Origin: Corallium rubrum
Lineage: Eukaryota; Cnidaria; Anthozoa; Scleralcyonacea; Coralliidae
Length of the DNA: 64,000 nt
Reading direction: 5' to 3'
Assembly: GCA_964035015.1 (NCBI GenBank)
Contig: OZ036003.1
Location: forward strand, 748,525 to 812,524
Part shown: in pieces, positions 11,701-20,544 of the stretch
Position numbering within the stretch: the stretch's first letter is position 1
Layout: each line of letters starts with the position of its first letter
The notes under the pieces: model-generated
The model's input: the letters and a program-made list of their open reading frames with translations, nothing else
What the model was told of the DNA's origin: nothing
Databases searched by the model: none
Program-made: the position numbers and the translations under genes

Positions 11701-12189
11701 CCTTGGAGTGGTATTATACCCTCCCCTTTGGTAGGTGTTATCTTACTCCTTGGTTTGGTACTGGCCGGTTGGATTTGCTATAAATATTATTTATCCCGTC
11801 CATATAAATTACTATAAGAATATTTTTTTAAGTGTAAATATTCCACCGATGTTTGTTAGTACTAATATGAGTCCACTTACCAGCTAATGAATATTCCCTA
11901 TCACAAAAGTGGCAGCACCATTTCTTATTTAACATATATTTTGTTTTCGACTTCCTGACGCAGCTATTCTATCTTTCTCTGTGTGATATATTTTTTGTCG
12001 TCCCATCATATAATTATAGTATATCTATATTTTATGTCGTTTTAATGCTGAAGTGTAAAGTGTCTACCTGTTATCCTTTTTCTATGTTTTTCACTGTTAT
12101 GGTATTTCTAGGTAGAAAAAAAGTCTATATAACAACCACTTCACTTAAGAGAAAATTAACACTTAAAAAAATATTTTTATAGTGAAATT

Positions 12190-12915
12190 ATGAAAAATAT
12201 GTTAGTCCAGTTTTTTGAAGGAAAAACGTTTTCGTCTTCACTTGTTAATTGTGAGCCGTGGTTTGTAGGAATTGAAGCCGCCATCATCCTAGGATATAAA
12301 TACCCAAAAACAACAATATCTAAAAAAGTAAAATCTGATGAAAAAAGAAATATATGTGATATTGGAAATAACTTAGAGAAAACTTATATAAATGAGTTAG
12401 GTTTGTGTAGACTAATTTTCTCTAGTAAGATGCCTTATGCTGAAAAGTTTAAAACATGGGTTTTTAAAGAAATAATACCAAAACTTAAAAAAGCAGTACA
12501 ACTAGACCTGCGGGTATCTTTTAATGAGACTGATTTGCACTATAATGTTGTTGAATTTATTAGGTTACACTATGATGATTCTATAATCATGATACCTGGT
12601 TTGGGGGAGTACCAGACTACAAAAAACGTTAGACTAGATGCCTGGTCCAAAGGTTATGAAGGTGGACAGCCCGACCTAATAATTCCTATGTATACAGCAG
12701 AGTATAATGGACTGGCTATAGAATTTAAGAGTCCTAATGGAAAAGGCAAATTATCGTCTAACCAGATAAAATACAGTAAAAATCTAATGTTAGAGCATAG
12801 GTATTCAGTGATAGTAAGTGAGAGTTATGAAGTAGTCACAAAAATAATTAAAGACTACTTAGATGCAGTTAGACTTTCATGTCAAATATGCAGAAAGTAT
12901 TATCAGTACCCTTAG
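12190..12915 (+). CDS. BRO-N domain fused to a VRR-NUC (PD-(D/E)XK) nuclease
   Basis: An intact frame of 241 codons. Residues 1-95 look like a BRO-N domain (WFVGIEAAIILGYKYPKTTI, with IPKLKKA at the end), a DNA-binding module found in baculovirus, phage and other large DNA virus proteins. Residues 125-225 look like a VRR-NUC nuclease: GGQPDLIIP supplies the acidic residue, LAIEFKSPNGKGKLSSNQ the E-x-K pair and the following S-x-Q, then a hydrophobic helix and a late strand (YSVIVSESYE). Holliday-junction or structure-specific cleavage is known for some family members; for this one it is inference. It is one of few rightward genes in the left block, and its end overlaps the tail of the next, convergent gene by four bases. 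Confidence 0.75.
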   Translation: MKNMLVQFFEGKTFSSSLVNCEPWFVGIEAAIILGYKYPKTTISKKVKSDEKRNICDIGNNLEKTYINELGLCRLIFSSKMPYAEKFKTWVFKEIIPKLKKAVQLDLRVSFNETDLHYNVVEFIRLHYDDSIIMIPGLGEYQTTKNVRLDAWSKGYEGGQPDLIIPMYTAEYNGLAIEFKSPNGKGKLSSNQIKYSKNLMLEHRYSVIVSESYEVVTKIIKDYLDAVRLSCQICRKYYQYP

Positions 12916-13394
12916 TGCCTAAGAAATCGTATGGCTGTAAGCCACTCTAAGTAGTAGGGACATTCCTTATAAGAACCCCAGCCCAACTCCTCATAAAGAC
13001 TGAAGACGTTATTGTCGAAAATGTCTTTTGTTTTCCCTTTTTTAATATCATTTATTGGGCATAGCAATGGGATTCCCCTTCTACTGGCCAGTCTAATTAT
13101 GTAGTATCCATATTTACTTATGTTTTTTCTTTTAAGAAAGTATCCTCTGTCAGCCATTAAGTTGACAACTTTAATAAAGTCATACACTAATGGTTGTATG
13201 TGATTGTAATCAACAACGCCAAATAATCTTTTAGCAAACCATTTATTTCTTCTATGTTGCGATCTTTTTTTTCTATATGCTTCAGGATCATACTCTGAAA
13301 CATAGAAGATCTCATCTGTCATATATCCGCATTTCATACAGGTATGTCCTCTACTATGATCAAGTGCCATATATCCATCACACCCAGTATGCAT
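12912..13394 (-). CDS. Possible VLTF3-like late transcription factor
   Basis: An intact frame of 160 codons. An N-terminal zinc-ribbon-like cluster (CDGYMALDHSRGHTCMKCGY) is followed by YRKKRSQHRRNKWFAKRLFG and helical segments ending in an aromatic-rich tail. The order, Cys pair then a basic YxRxxH..W block then IQPLVYDFI, recalls the A2L/VLTF3-like transcription factors of large DNA viruses and some Polinton-like elements. The assignment is by remembered pattern. A Polinton-specific zinc protein of unknown role is the alternative. It reads leftward and overlaps the BRO-N gene tail to tail. Confidence 0.5.
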   Translation of the reverse strand: MHTGCDGYMALDHSRGHTCMKCGYMTDEIFYVSEYDPEAYRKKRSQHRRNKWFAKRLFGVVDYNHIQPLVYDFIKVVNLMADRGYFLKRKNISKYGYYIIRLASRRGIPLLCPINDIKKGKTKDIFDNNVFSLYEELGWGSYKECPYYLEWLTAIRFLRH

Positions 13395-13402
13395 ACCACT
13401 TA

Positions 13403-13834
13403 CTAGAGAAAATAAGTGTATATTCTATGCACTATGAATCCACTGGCCAGACCTATTACACCAACTGTTATTTCCTGGTACTTCGGCATCTCCTTAGAAG
13501 GTTTATAAAAACTGCTTAGTTGTGGCATCTCAGGGGTATTTTTCTCTAGCACGTTTATTCTACTTAATAAGTCTAGTGCTTTATTAATCTGATTAATATC
13601 ATTGTTAGCATCACTAAGTTCCATCCTTAGTGCTTGTATTTTGTCTTTATGTTTTATCTCATCCTCATAGAATTTTTCCTTACTTGCTGCTAATTGTTCT
13701 AATGCGTGGTTATGTCGTTTGATTTCTGCTTCATATCCGTGATGATTTATCTTACTGAATAAGAACCCTGCACCTGCAAATGATATAGCAGCAAAAGTTG
13801 TCTGAATTACTCCACCTACTAATGCACTAGCCAT
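13403..13834 (-). CDS. Small coiled-coil protein with a hydrophobic segment at each end
   Basis: An intact frame of 143 codons. Residues 2-27 are hydrophobic and small-residue-rich (ASALVGGVIQTTFAAISFAG). Residues 35-95 are a charged coiled coil. Residues 122-143 form a second membrane-type helix ending IVHRIYTYFL. Similar two-ended membrane proteins are common in cnidarian Polintons, with no assigned role; membrane or virion anchoring is a guess. It starts eight bases from the next short frame. Confidence 0.6.
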   Translation of the reverse strand: MASALVGGVIQTTFAAISFAGAGFLFSKINHHGYEAEIKRHNHALEQLAASKEKFYEDEIKHKDKIQALRMELSDANNDINQINKALDLLSRINVLEKNTPEMPQLSSFYKPSKEMPKYQEITVGVIGLASGFIVHRIYTYFL

Positions 13835-13842
13835 TTATACTA

Positions 13843-13998
13843 CTAGGTAGATTTAAATGGATCTACTGGTAGGTATTTTTTATTTTGTAGGTAATTGACT
13901 AGGTAACTACTTGTTGCAACTGCTACTGCTAACTTAGCTGTACCTTTAAGTGACTCTGGTGTACTTAGGGGTTCCTTTAGTATTTTCTTACTAACCAT
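13843..13998 (-). CDS. Short Polinton open frame
   Basis: About 51 codons from MVSKKILKEPLSTPES to a C-terminal DPFKST, with an alanine/valine-rich central helix (GTAKLAVAVATSS). It lies between two membrane-protein genes in the same direction, and its upstream side runs into the pentanucleotide array. It might be a small membrane-associated protein. Confidence 0.35.
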   Translation of the reverse strand: MVSKKILKEPLSTPESLKGTAKLAVAVATSSYLVNYLQNKKYLPVDPFKST

Positions 13999-14050
13999 AG
14001 AAATACCAACCGCTCCTAAGGTGATTAATAAAGATTCATAGTATATATTA

Positions 14051-14365
14051 CATTACGTTACGTTACGTTACGTTACGTTACGTTACGTTACGTTACGTTA
14101 CGTTACGTTACGTTACGTTACGTTACGTTACGTTACGTTACGTTACGTTACGTTACGTTACGTTACGTTACGTTACGTTACGTTACGTTACGTTACGTTA
14201 CGTTACGTTACGTTACGTTACGTTACGTTACGTTACGTTACGTTACGTTACGTTACGTTACGTTACGTTACGTTACGTTACGTTACGTTACGTTACGTTA
14301 CGTTACGTTACGTTACGTTACGTTACGTTACGTTACGTTACATTACATTACATTACATTACATTA
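14051..14365. repeat. Pentanucleotide microsatellite (CGTTA)n
   Basis: About 57 perfect CGTTA copies at 14056-14340 followed by five CATTA copies to 14365. It sits between two small membrane-protein genes inside the Polinton. Its perfection implies recent expansion. It is not the TTAGGG telomere repeat. Confidence 0.95.
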
Positions 14366-14370
14366 TATTT

Positions 14371-14685
14371 CTAGTCCAGGCTTTCTAAATTTAACTTGGT
14401 GTTTTTGACTACTGCTGGTGGTAGTTCCTTAACTGGTGTTTTAGGAGTATTGCTACCTAATGTATAAGTGAAATATAATGAACCTGCTGCTATTAATAAT
14501 CCTGCCACTGCTATTGAGACATTCCAACTACTATACTTTTCTGCTGGTGGAGTTTCTACTAATAACTTCTTTTTTCCCCTAGCTGCCTTTGATAGGGCTG
14601 CCAGTTTTTTTCCTGCTTCCACTCTCTTAGGGTCTTTAGTCTTTACTATGGTAGTTATCTTCTGCTCATCAACTTCATTACTCAT
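14371..14685 (-). CDS. Small basic single-pass membrane protein of Polinton type
   Basis: An intact frame of 104 codons. The N-terminal half is basic (KDPKRVEAGKKLAALSKAA, then RGKKK), followed by one clear membrane helix (SIAVAGLLIAAGSLYFTYTL) and a proline-rich tail. The DPKRVEAGKKLA motif recurs, to my recollection, in small proteins of cnidarian Polintons. Role unknown. It reads leftward. The array at 14051-14365 lies just downstream of its stop. Confidence 0.6.
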   Translation of the reverse strand: MSNEVDEQKITTIVKTKDPKRVEAGKKLAALSKAARGKKKLLVETPPAEKYSSWNVSIAVAGLLIAAGSLYFTYTLGSNTPKTPVKELPPAVVKNTKLNLESLD

Positions 14686-14693
14686 ATAAGTAT

Positions 14694-14780
14694 ATAGATT
14701 ATTTTATAGATGGTTATAGATGATCTATGTAGATGATTATAGATTATTTTATAGATGGTTATAGATGATCTATGTAGAAA
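14694..14780. repeat. Tandem duplication, about 45 bases x 2
   Basis: Two nearly identical units containing TTTTATAGATGGTTATAGAT lie in the leader between two leftward genes. They may hold promoter elements. Confidence 0.6.
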
Positions 14781-14894
14781 ATAAAAAAATACTAGGTACT
14801 TCCCACCAGCTTCTTATATGGCTATCCTCTCAGATGGATGTAGTCATACCAACACTTAACAGTAGCGGTTTTAGTTTATACTACTGTTGTGGTA

Positions 14895-15380
14895 TTATCT
14901 TTTAGCATAGTATTTTCTATAGTATTTTTCTGACACGCCATTGATTGGTAAGGCATTAGACCCAGCAACTATCCCATCAATAAGGGAGATATCAGAACAT
15001 AGTACGTCATGATTATATACCTCAAACCCCTGTATGGTATGTAATATTCTATAAGTGATACCCCTATACATTCTGTATGCTTCTACACATGCCTGCTTTT
15101 CACTGGATAAACTACTTTTTTGTGAAAATGACTGAAGTAATATTCCAACGCCTGATAAAACACCAATGGGTATCGGGTTAGCAGTTACAGTACCTACTAT
15201 CACACCTGATGTGGTAAGTGCTATTGATATCATTGTTATAGACAGATGAGTCCTTCCACACCTTTTAGCTAACATCCTATAGCAATGCATTTTCATTGTA
15301 TTAGTTTTATACAAATTAGTTAGCATAGCCACATCATCTTCACTAAGACTTGACGAAACATACGTAATGTTTTTTGCCAT
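14895..15380 (-). CDS. Small membrane protein, SLATT-like layout
   Basis: An intact frame of 161 codons. A charged N-terminal helix is followed by two hydrophobic segments (residues about 47-70 and 72-90) separated by a short turn (TANPIPIGVLSG), and then a long cytosolic-type helical tail. Two helices followed by a C-terminal coiled region recalls SLATT-type small membrane proteins, but sequence similarity was not tested. It is one of a cluster of leftward Polinton membrane proteins. Function unknown. Confidence 0.5.
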   Translation of the reverse strand: MAKNITYVSSSLSEDDVAMLTNLYKTNTMKMHCYRMLAKRCGRTHLSITMISIALTTSGVIVGTVTANPIPIGVLSGVGILLQSFSQKSSLSSEKQACVEAYRMYRGITYRILHTIQGFEVYNHDVLCSDISLIDGIVAGSNALPINGVSEKYYRKYYAKR

Positions 15381-15394
15381 ATCTATATTTATAT

Positions 15395-15868
15395 CTATAT
15401 TTTATCATAAATAGAAACATAGGCAATTGACTCTTCACTTTCAGCTGGTTTGTCTATGGTTAAGTAACCAAAAACGGGATCTAAATCTGCTTTGGTGAAA
15501 ACATTAGCTAGGTTGAAGTCATGATTAACAATTGCCACTTTCATTATGCTAAAGACTGTGTATATTTTAGCATATGTTAGGATTCCAAGGTCCTTATGAT
15601 TTACTCCGGCTGTGTCAGTGTAACTCAGATAGAAATGGATCTTAGGGAGGGTTTCATCATCACTATAACTAAAGTAATGCATCATAAGTTTTATTATTGT
15701 GTCCCGTTTAAGGCTTGCAAATGGTGATGCGGAAGCAGATTTTAATAGGGAAGGGCTATCACTATCCCGGGTATAATACCATTGAATTATATTCACTAAT
15801 TTGTGCTGACCTTTTACTTCTTCTATAGGAAGTTCAGCCTTATTGTAGTATCCATAGAAAAGACTCAT
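15395..15868 (-). CDS. Uncharacterised Polinton protein sharing the MSLFYGY N-terminus
   Basis: An intact frame of 157 codons, no membrane segment, mixed alpha/beta composition. Its first seven residues, MSLFYGY, are the same as those of the right-end duplicate (27305-27486) and differ by one from the 7358 protein; the rest does not match. It ends 15 bases before the start of the next leftward gene, suggesting co-transcription. I do not recognise it. Confidence 0.5.
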   Translation of the reverse strand: MSLFYGYYNKAELPIEEVKGQHKLVNIIQWYYTRDSDSPSLLKSASASPFASLKRDTIIKLMMHYFSYSDDETLPKIHFYLSYTDTAGVNHKDLGILTYAKIYTVFSIMKVAIVNHDFNLANVFTKADLDPVFGYLTIDKPAESEESIAYVSIYDKI

Positions 15869-15874
15869 ATAATA

Positions 15875-16086
15875 TTAAATATAATATCTACTTATTAGAA
15901 AACCAATGGTTACAGCAGATATTAGAATAGCACCATTAGAATTCTTCTCTGACAATTTGGGGAGGGATGTATCCTTGGATAGTGGCTTTCTATGGATCCG
16001 GTGAGGTGTACTAGTTGGATGGGGTCTACTAGTGGTCTGATCTACTTCCTTATGGAGTGACTCCAGATGATGGGCGATATTTTTAT
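15875..16086 (-). CDS. Short open frame with a C-terminal membrane helix
   Basis: About 70 codons: a polar, proline-rich body with PHPTSTPHRIHRKP, then a hydrophobic tail (AILISAVTIGFLIS) next to the stop. It follows the 317-codon gene directly. Tail-anchored proteins of this kind fit the small membrane set here, but the start is unclear. Confidence 0.3.
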
Positions 16087-16088
16087 CA

Positions 16089-17042
16089 TTATGTGCTTTT
16101 TTTTATTTTTAGTTGGGATAGACTATGAGCATGAAAATTAACTTTACTGTTGATACCAAAGTTCATAGATGGGTTAGCAGTCTTTAGTAAATTGCTGTAT
16201 CCTGCAATTGGCTTCTTAAGAATTATCATGTCAGACGGTAGTAACCACAGACTTGGTGATATAGCTATATTCAAAGTAACATTTCTATCCTTTACTGCTT
16301 TGTTCATATTGTTGATCCATGTTGCTGTATCATAATTTATAATACTGTCTTCTACTAGTCGGCGGAACACTTTCTGGCTCTCAAGTGCTGATGCCATATC
16401 TCCGTATATGCTTTGTCTAGTTTTAGCCTGACTACCTAGAATAGTGTAAATATACGCTTCTATAGAGTTGTTGATTAATTCACTGCCAGAGTGTAATAGA
16501 CATTTAGATGTGATTGGTATAAACTTTTTGTAGTCATTTTTTATGTCACGGATTCTAACAGCACCTGTCCAAATTTTATCACTGTGTTTAGGTGACTCTG
16601 TGTGTTCTACTTCCTGCCATGTCCACTTGGGGGTATGTCCCTTCAACCTGCTGATTATAGAGAATTTCACCATGATGTTATTAATATCTGATGAGGTCAT
16701 TTTCATTATTCTCCTGACAGTGAAATACAACTGGAATCTTATTAGGCTTGTTATCTGCTTGGGGACATCATCTGAAAAAGTTAGATGTTGCATGGATATC
16801 CCACATGCGTAAGTAGCGAGCCAGGTACCTATAAGACTTCTATAGTAAGATTCTTCTACATCCCATAGGGCATTCTCTTTCGTTGTTATATCCAGGGAGG
16901 GTAGGCCACTGTTGAAATAGGACTTACTGTTTACATATATCCTAAAGCTGTTTATAGGGTAGTCTAAAACATAGTCAACAGGAAATCTATCGTAATAGTC
17001 ACCATAACCTGAACTGTGTTTCCGTCCTACTGGTAGTGACAT
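16089..17042 (-). CDS. Uncharacterised 317-codon Polinton protein
   Basis: An intact frame with no membrane helices, tryptophan/tyrosine-rich. It opens SLPVGRKHSSGYGDYYDRF and ends in a basic tail (QLKIKKST). Mixed strand and helix content suggests a folded structural or DNA-associated protein. It overlaps the preceding leftward frame by 16 bases. Its size is larger than usual accessory Polinton proteins other than capsid and polymerase. I do not recognise the family and offer no function. Confidence 0.5.
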   Translation of the reverse strand: MSLPVGRKHSSGYGDYYDRFPVDYVLDYPINSFRIYVNSKSYFNSGLPSLDITTKENALWDVEESYYRSLIGTWLATYACGISMQHLTFSDDVPKQITSLIRFQLYFTVRRIMKMTSSDINNIMVKFSIISRLKGHTPKWTWQEVEHTESPKHSDKIWTGAVRIRDIKNDYKKFIPITSKCLLHSGSELINNSIEAYIYTILGSQAKTRQSIYGDMASALESQKVFRRLVEDSIINYDTATWINNMNKAVKDRNVTLNIAISPSLWLLPSDMIILKKPIAGYSNLLKTANPSMNFGINSKVNFHAHSLSQLKIKKST

Positions 17043-17401
17043 GGGAGGTGCTGATATGATGGACCATATTTTTGGGAAATTACTCTTTGTGGGAAAATAC
17101 TTGAGTCAGTAGACCTCGAAGGGCTATTGACCTTATAGTTATGCAGCCATATCCACATTTTTTTGTCATCCCTAAAAGTGGATGAAGTAATATCTGTTGA
17201 TATTAAATCATTATTTTTAAACCATGTGGTGGTTGACTTTATGTTCCCATCCTTGTTTACTGTTGTATCGAAACTGAATTTACTTATGGTGGCGTGTGGG
17301 TATTTACTGAGTAGGTCTGCCTTAGCCTGGGCATTACCCTTTCTCATATTTTCCATAGCCTTCTCATAATTTTTACCATAATAATTACGGACAGCATCCA
17401 T
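17027..17401 (-). CDS. Uncharacterised small Polinton protein
   Basis: A frame of about 124 codons if started at MDAVRNYYGKNYEKAMENM. An upstream ATG in the AT-rich intergenic would add a hydrophobic lead and is less likely. The N-terminal half is a charged helix; the C-terminal half is strand-rich with WFKNND and MWIWLHNYK. It is the first gene of the leftward block, facing the penton gene. Unknown function. Confidence 0.45.
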   Translation of the reverse strand: MDAVRNYYGKNYEKAMENMRKGNAQAKADLLSKYPHATISKFSFDTTVNKDGNIKSTTTWFKNNDLISTDITSSTFRDDKKMWIWLHNYKVNSPSRSTDSSIFPQRVISQKYGPSYQHLPCHYQ

Positions 17402-17465
17402 TATAATATAATATATAATGAGAAAGCTAAGCATCTTGATAAGTGGTTCATCAAAGGTAGTGGAT
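17402..17465. promoter_or_regulatory. Probable divergent promoter of the Polinton gene blocks
   Basis: A short AT-rich gap (ATAATATAATATATAATGAG) lies between the most likely starts of the leftward and rightward gene blocks. Position and composition only. Confidence 0.3.
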
Positions 17466-18086
17466 ATGCAGGAAAGTATACTGACCAATATGAATAATCC
17501 TTATATTCTACTTAAGAAGGCCCATGTAATGTGGGAGCTGTATAATGTGTCGACTACCAAAGGCAACTACTATGTCCTTAACAAAAAGTCTAACAATTTC
17601 CTTGGTGATGGATATTATAACTTCATGGACTTTAAAAGGATTCTTGAAAACAGTGATGGTGTTAAACTGATCTTAGATAAACCAGAAGCTAAATGCACAA
17701 TGACTACTGACCCTAATACAACGTTAGTCCTACATAATAACCTGGCACGGCTTCTAGGATTTAACACCCGTATATTTCTACCTGGTAGCAGTACTAAAAG
17801 TGGTATTATAAATGTGAGTAATGGGTTGAAGTATCTGAGGGTTACATGTAATATTATAGACCAGTCACTTAATATTGAAAATGGAAAAAAGAGTAATGTT
17901 CTGGTAAACCTACCATGTACACGTGATCAGCCTCTCTTTGGCTCAACACAAAGTTTTAAAGACATTGAATCAAGGGTTAGCATAAACAAAGGAATTATTA
18001 ACCAATTGGAATTCCATGTTACAGACCAGGATGGAAAACCCTTGGATAATTATGGCAGCATCTTATTGGAACTTTACATTATGTGA
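17466..18086 (+). CDS. Minor capsid (penton) protein
   Basis: An intact frame. The chosen start is MQESILTNMNN; an earlier ATG at 17418 would overlap the divergent gene's leader. The C-terminal part carries the pattern I associate with Polinton pentons: LARLLGFNTRIFLPGS, a central strand run (KYLRVTCNIIDQSL), and a closing QLEFHVTDQDGKPLDNYGS then a short hydrophobic strand. The length of about 206 residues suits a single jelly-roll penton. It would sit at capsid vertices with the major capsid protein at 20545-21779. It is followed after 10 bases by the integrase. Confidence 0.75.
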   Translation: MQESILTNMNNPYILLKKAHVMWELYNVSTTKGNYYVLNKKSNNFLGDGYYNFMDFKRILENSDGVKLILDKPEAKCTMTTDPNTTLVLHNNLARLLGFNTRIFLPGSSTKSGIINVSNGLKYLRVTCNIIDQSLNIENGKKSNVLVNLPCTRDQPLFGSTQSFKDIESRVSINKGIINQLEFHVTDQDGKPLDNYGSILLELYIM

Positions 18087-18096
18087 TGTATAATAT

Positions 18097-19207
18097 ATGA
18101 ATGATGCTATAGAATTAGAACACGAGCTAAGAGATATATACTACAGCCCATCAACTGGTTATCAGTCAGCTGAAAGACTCTATCAGAAGGCATTGGCAGA
18201 TGGTTTGAATGTCAGTAGGAAATCTGTTAAGGAGTGGCTGAGATCACAAGACACATACACTAGGTATAAGCCTATTATTAGAAAGCATAAATTCAGACGA
18301 ACAACAGTTGACGACCTTGGTGAGCAGATTCAAATGGATCTTGTTGATATGGGTAAATACAAAAACCAAAATAAAGGATACTGTTGGATACTAACAACTA
18401 TTGAGATATTAAGTAGATACGCCTTTGCTATACCAGTCTATAGAAAAGACACTAGCAATATGACTAAAGCAGTAGAGATGACTTTAAAGCAATTCAAAGA
18501 ACACTTTGGTAAATACCCAAAACTAGCACAATTTGACGATGGTAAAGAATTCTATAACGTTGGGGTGAAAACCCTATTAGAGGATAAAAATTATGACATC
18601 AAATACTTCTCATCTCCATCAGATAAGAAAGCCGCCATTGTGGAGAGGTTTAACAGAACCCTAAAAAGTATAATGTGGAAATACTTCTACAGTAAAGGAA
18701 CATATAAGTGGATTGATGTATTGGACCAACTTGTATATAATTACAATAACACTAAGCATCATACTACCCTAATGAAGCCATCCAGTGTTAATGAAAAGAA
18801 TGAGGGTGAAGTATGGACCACCTTATTCGGACATCACTTTGGAGACCTTCCACTACCTAAATTTAAAGTTGGTGACACTGTTAGAATCTCAAAGTATAAA
18901 TCCATATTTACGAAATGGTAATGAGGCTAACTTCACAGAGGAGTTATTCAGGGTAAGTAAGGTAATCCGCGGTAATCCTAATGTATATGAGATAGAAGAG
19001 GATGGGACGGAGCCAGAGCCAATCATTGGAAAGTTCTATGAAGAGGAGTTAAGTGCTGTTGATAAGAAAGATGATGTGTTTAGGGTGGAGAAAATACTTA
19101 AGAGAAAAAAAGTGAAAGGTAAGAAGATGGTACTTGTTAAATGGCTTGGCTATGACAGTAAGCATAACAGCTGGATACTTGAGAGTGATATACAAAATAT
19201 AGGTTAA
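18097..19207 (+). pseudogene. Retroviral-type DDE integrase with C-terminal chromodomain (broken once)
   Basis: The catalytic core shows the first Asp in QIQMDLVDMGKYKNQ, the second in LAQFDDGKEFYN and the Glu in AAIVERFNRTLKSIMW, followed by YNYNNTKHHTTL. The C-terminal end is a chromodomain-like module (FRVEKILKRKK, VKWLGYDSKHNSWI). Polinton integrases insert the element and create six-base target duplications, in agreement with CTTAAG here. About one break is present. Confidence 0.9.
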
Positions 19208-19214
19208 TGTATAA

Positions 19215-19790
19215 ATGGCTGAGGGATTTGACGAATATGAAATGAAGGACTTCAATATCGATGTTGATAGATTAGAAAACTATAGTAATAATCAACTTAA
19301 TGACTATTTTAATGAGATCTCTGAGGAAAAAAACAGATTATACAGAATCCATGAAAACAATGATAACACACCTGAAGAAGTGAGAGTGAAGTATGGGACT
19401 TATGATAAACAACTTGACGCCATTGAGAGTGAAATACACCGACGTGATGATGAACAGACTGAAACCTCATTCACAGATAGTAACGATGGGGAAACAGTGA
19501 CTATTGAGGGAGTAGGTGATCCTATAGAAGTCCCACCAGCTAATATAGTATCATCCTATAAAAGAAATATTACCCTTGACAAGAAAGCTGGCATAAGTCA
19601 TGTTCTGGGACTAGACTATCAATTTAGGAAAAAAGATGGTAAAAACTCTGAAGAACTTATAAAGAACACCACAATAACTTTTGACAAAAAAAAAGAGAAA
19701 ATTATCGGTCTTAAATATGAAGGGGGTCGGTCTATGTATCTGGCAATGGTGGAAAAAGTTACAGAAAAACAACTAATAGAGGAAATCTAG
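19215..19790 (+). CDS. Acidic coiled-coil Polinton protein
   Basis: An intact frame of 191 codons. The N-terminal 90 residues are acidic and helical (LENYSNNQLNDYFNEISEE). A Thr/Val-rich middle is followed by a basic strand-rich domain (KAGISHVLGLDYQFRKKDGK) and a helical end. It starts eight bases after the integrase stop and ends six bases before the next gene, so all three are likely in one transcript. It might be a scaffold or virion-assembly protein; that is a guess from position beside the capsid genes. Confidence 0.5.
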   Translation: MAEGFDEYEMKDFNIDVDRLENYSNNQLNDYFNEISEEKNRLYRIHENNDNTPEEVRVKYGTYDKQLDAIESEIHRRDDEQTETSFTDSNDGETVTIEGVGDPIEVPPANIVSSYKRNITLDKKAGISHVLGLDYQFRKKDGKNSEELIKNTTITFDKKKEKIIGLKYEGGRSMYLAMVEKVTEKQLIEEI

Positions 19791-19795
19791 ACTCC

Positions 19796-20527
19796 TTGAA
19801 AAAGTTTGATAATGTTAGACAAAAAGCGACTGAAGAGTATGTACAGTTAGAAGAAATAGAACAGGATTATGACCTTATGGAGACAGCCCCCGAACAAGAT
19901 AAATATATAAACATCCATGGTTTAACACCAAAAGTAAATAGTGAATTACTGGGTGTCCTCACTCCATATAAGTCAATCGACCCAGCCACTAGGAAACAGT
20001 TTCTAAAAGCACAAGTCGACTATCTTCAGAAACTTATTAATGAGACTGAAAAAAAGGATGAAACCACCTCTTTAGAAGATTTTGAGTTTAATGAACGTGT
20101 AATTGGTCTTGAAAACGCTCAAGACAGGACACTAGAACAACTACAACTGGAGGAGACAAGGGAGCAACAAGAGGAGGACATAAGTAGACTACAGAGGTTT
20201 AAAGAGTGGGCAAAGAAAAATATAGCTGGACTATCAGCCATAGCAATCAGTATAGCAGGTATAATCACAACTCTTATAGTAAGTGCGAGAAGTGTTATCA
20301 CAAAGGGAGCACAAGCAACTAGAAAATTCGCTAAAGCTGTTTATAAAGCCTTTAAGGAGATCGCTAAAAAATTAGGTCCTATACTTGGTCCAGTATTATC
20401 AGCTATTGGTAGTATCTTAGCTACTGTGTTAAAGTATGGGGCCCAGGGATTAGCATGGCTGGCTCAAAACCTATGGATACTTGTAATTGCACTTGCATGG
20501 TTTATATATGATAATTATAGAAAATAA
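19796..20527 (+). CDS. Polinton hydrophobic C-terminal-helix protein
   Basis: An intact frame of 243 codons. The first 145 residues are acidic and coiled-coil forming (LEETREQQEEDISRLQRF). From about residue 148 it turns amphipathic and hydrophobic: WAKKNIAGLSAIAISIAG, then a Lys/Ala-rich helix (KGAQATRKFAKAVYKAFKEI), LGPILGPVLSAIGSILA, and a final membrane helix NLWILVIALAWFIYDNYRK. This layout recurs in cnidarian Polintons as I recall. A membrane-active virion protein is plausible by analogy with adenovirus protein VI, but unproven. Confidence 0.6.
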   Translation: MKKFDNVRQKATEEYVQLEEIEQDYDLMETAPEQDKYINIHGLTPKVNSELLGVLTPYKSIDPATRKQFLKAQVDYLQKLINETEKKDETTSLEDFEFNERVIGLENAQDRTLEQLQLEETREQQEEDISRLQRFKEWAKKNIAGLSAIAISIAGIITTLIVSARSVITKGAQATRKFAKAVYKAFKEIAKKLGPILGPVLSAIGSILATVLKYGAQGLAWLAQNLWILVIALAWFIYDNYRK

Positions 20528-20544
20528 GATATCACCAGTAGTAT

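Noticed and set aside
14051-14365. CRISPR array or telomere repeat
   Set aside because: A five-base unit without spacers is a simple microsatellite, and CGTTA is not the TTAGGG type.
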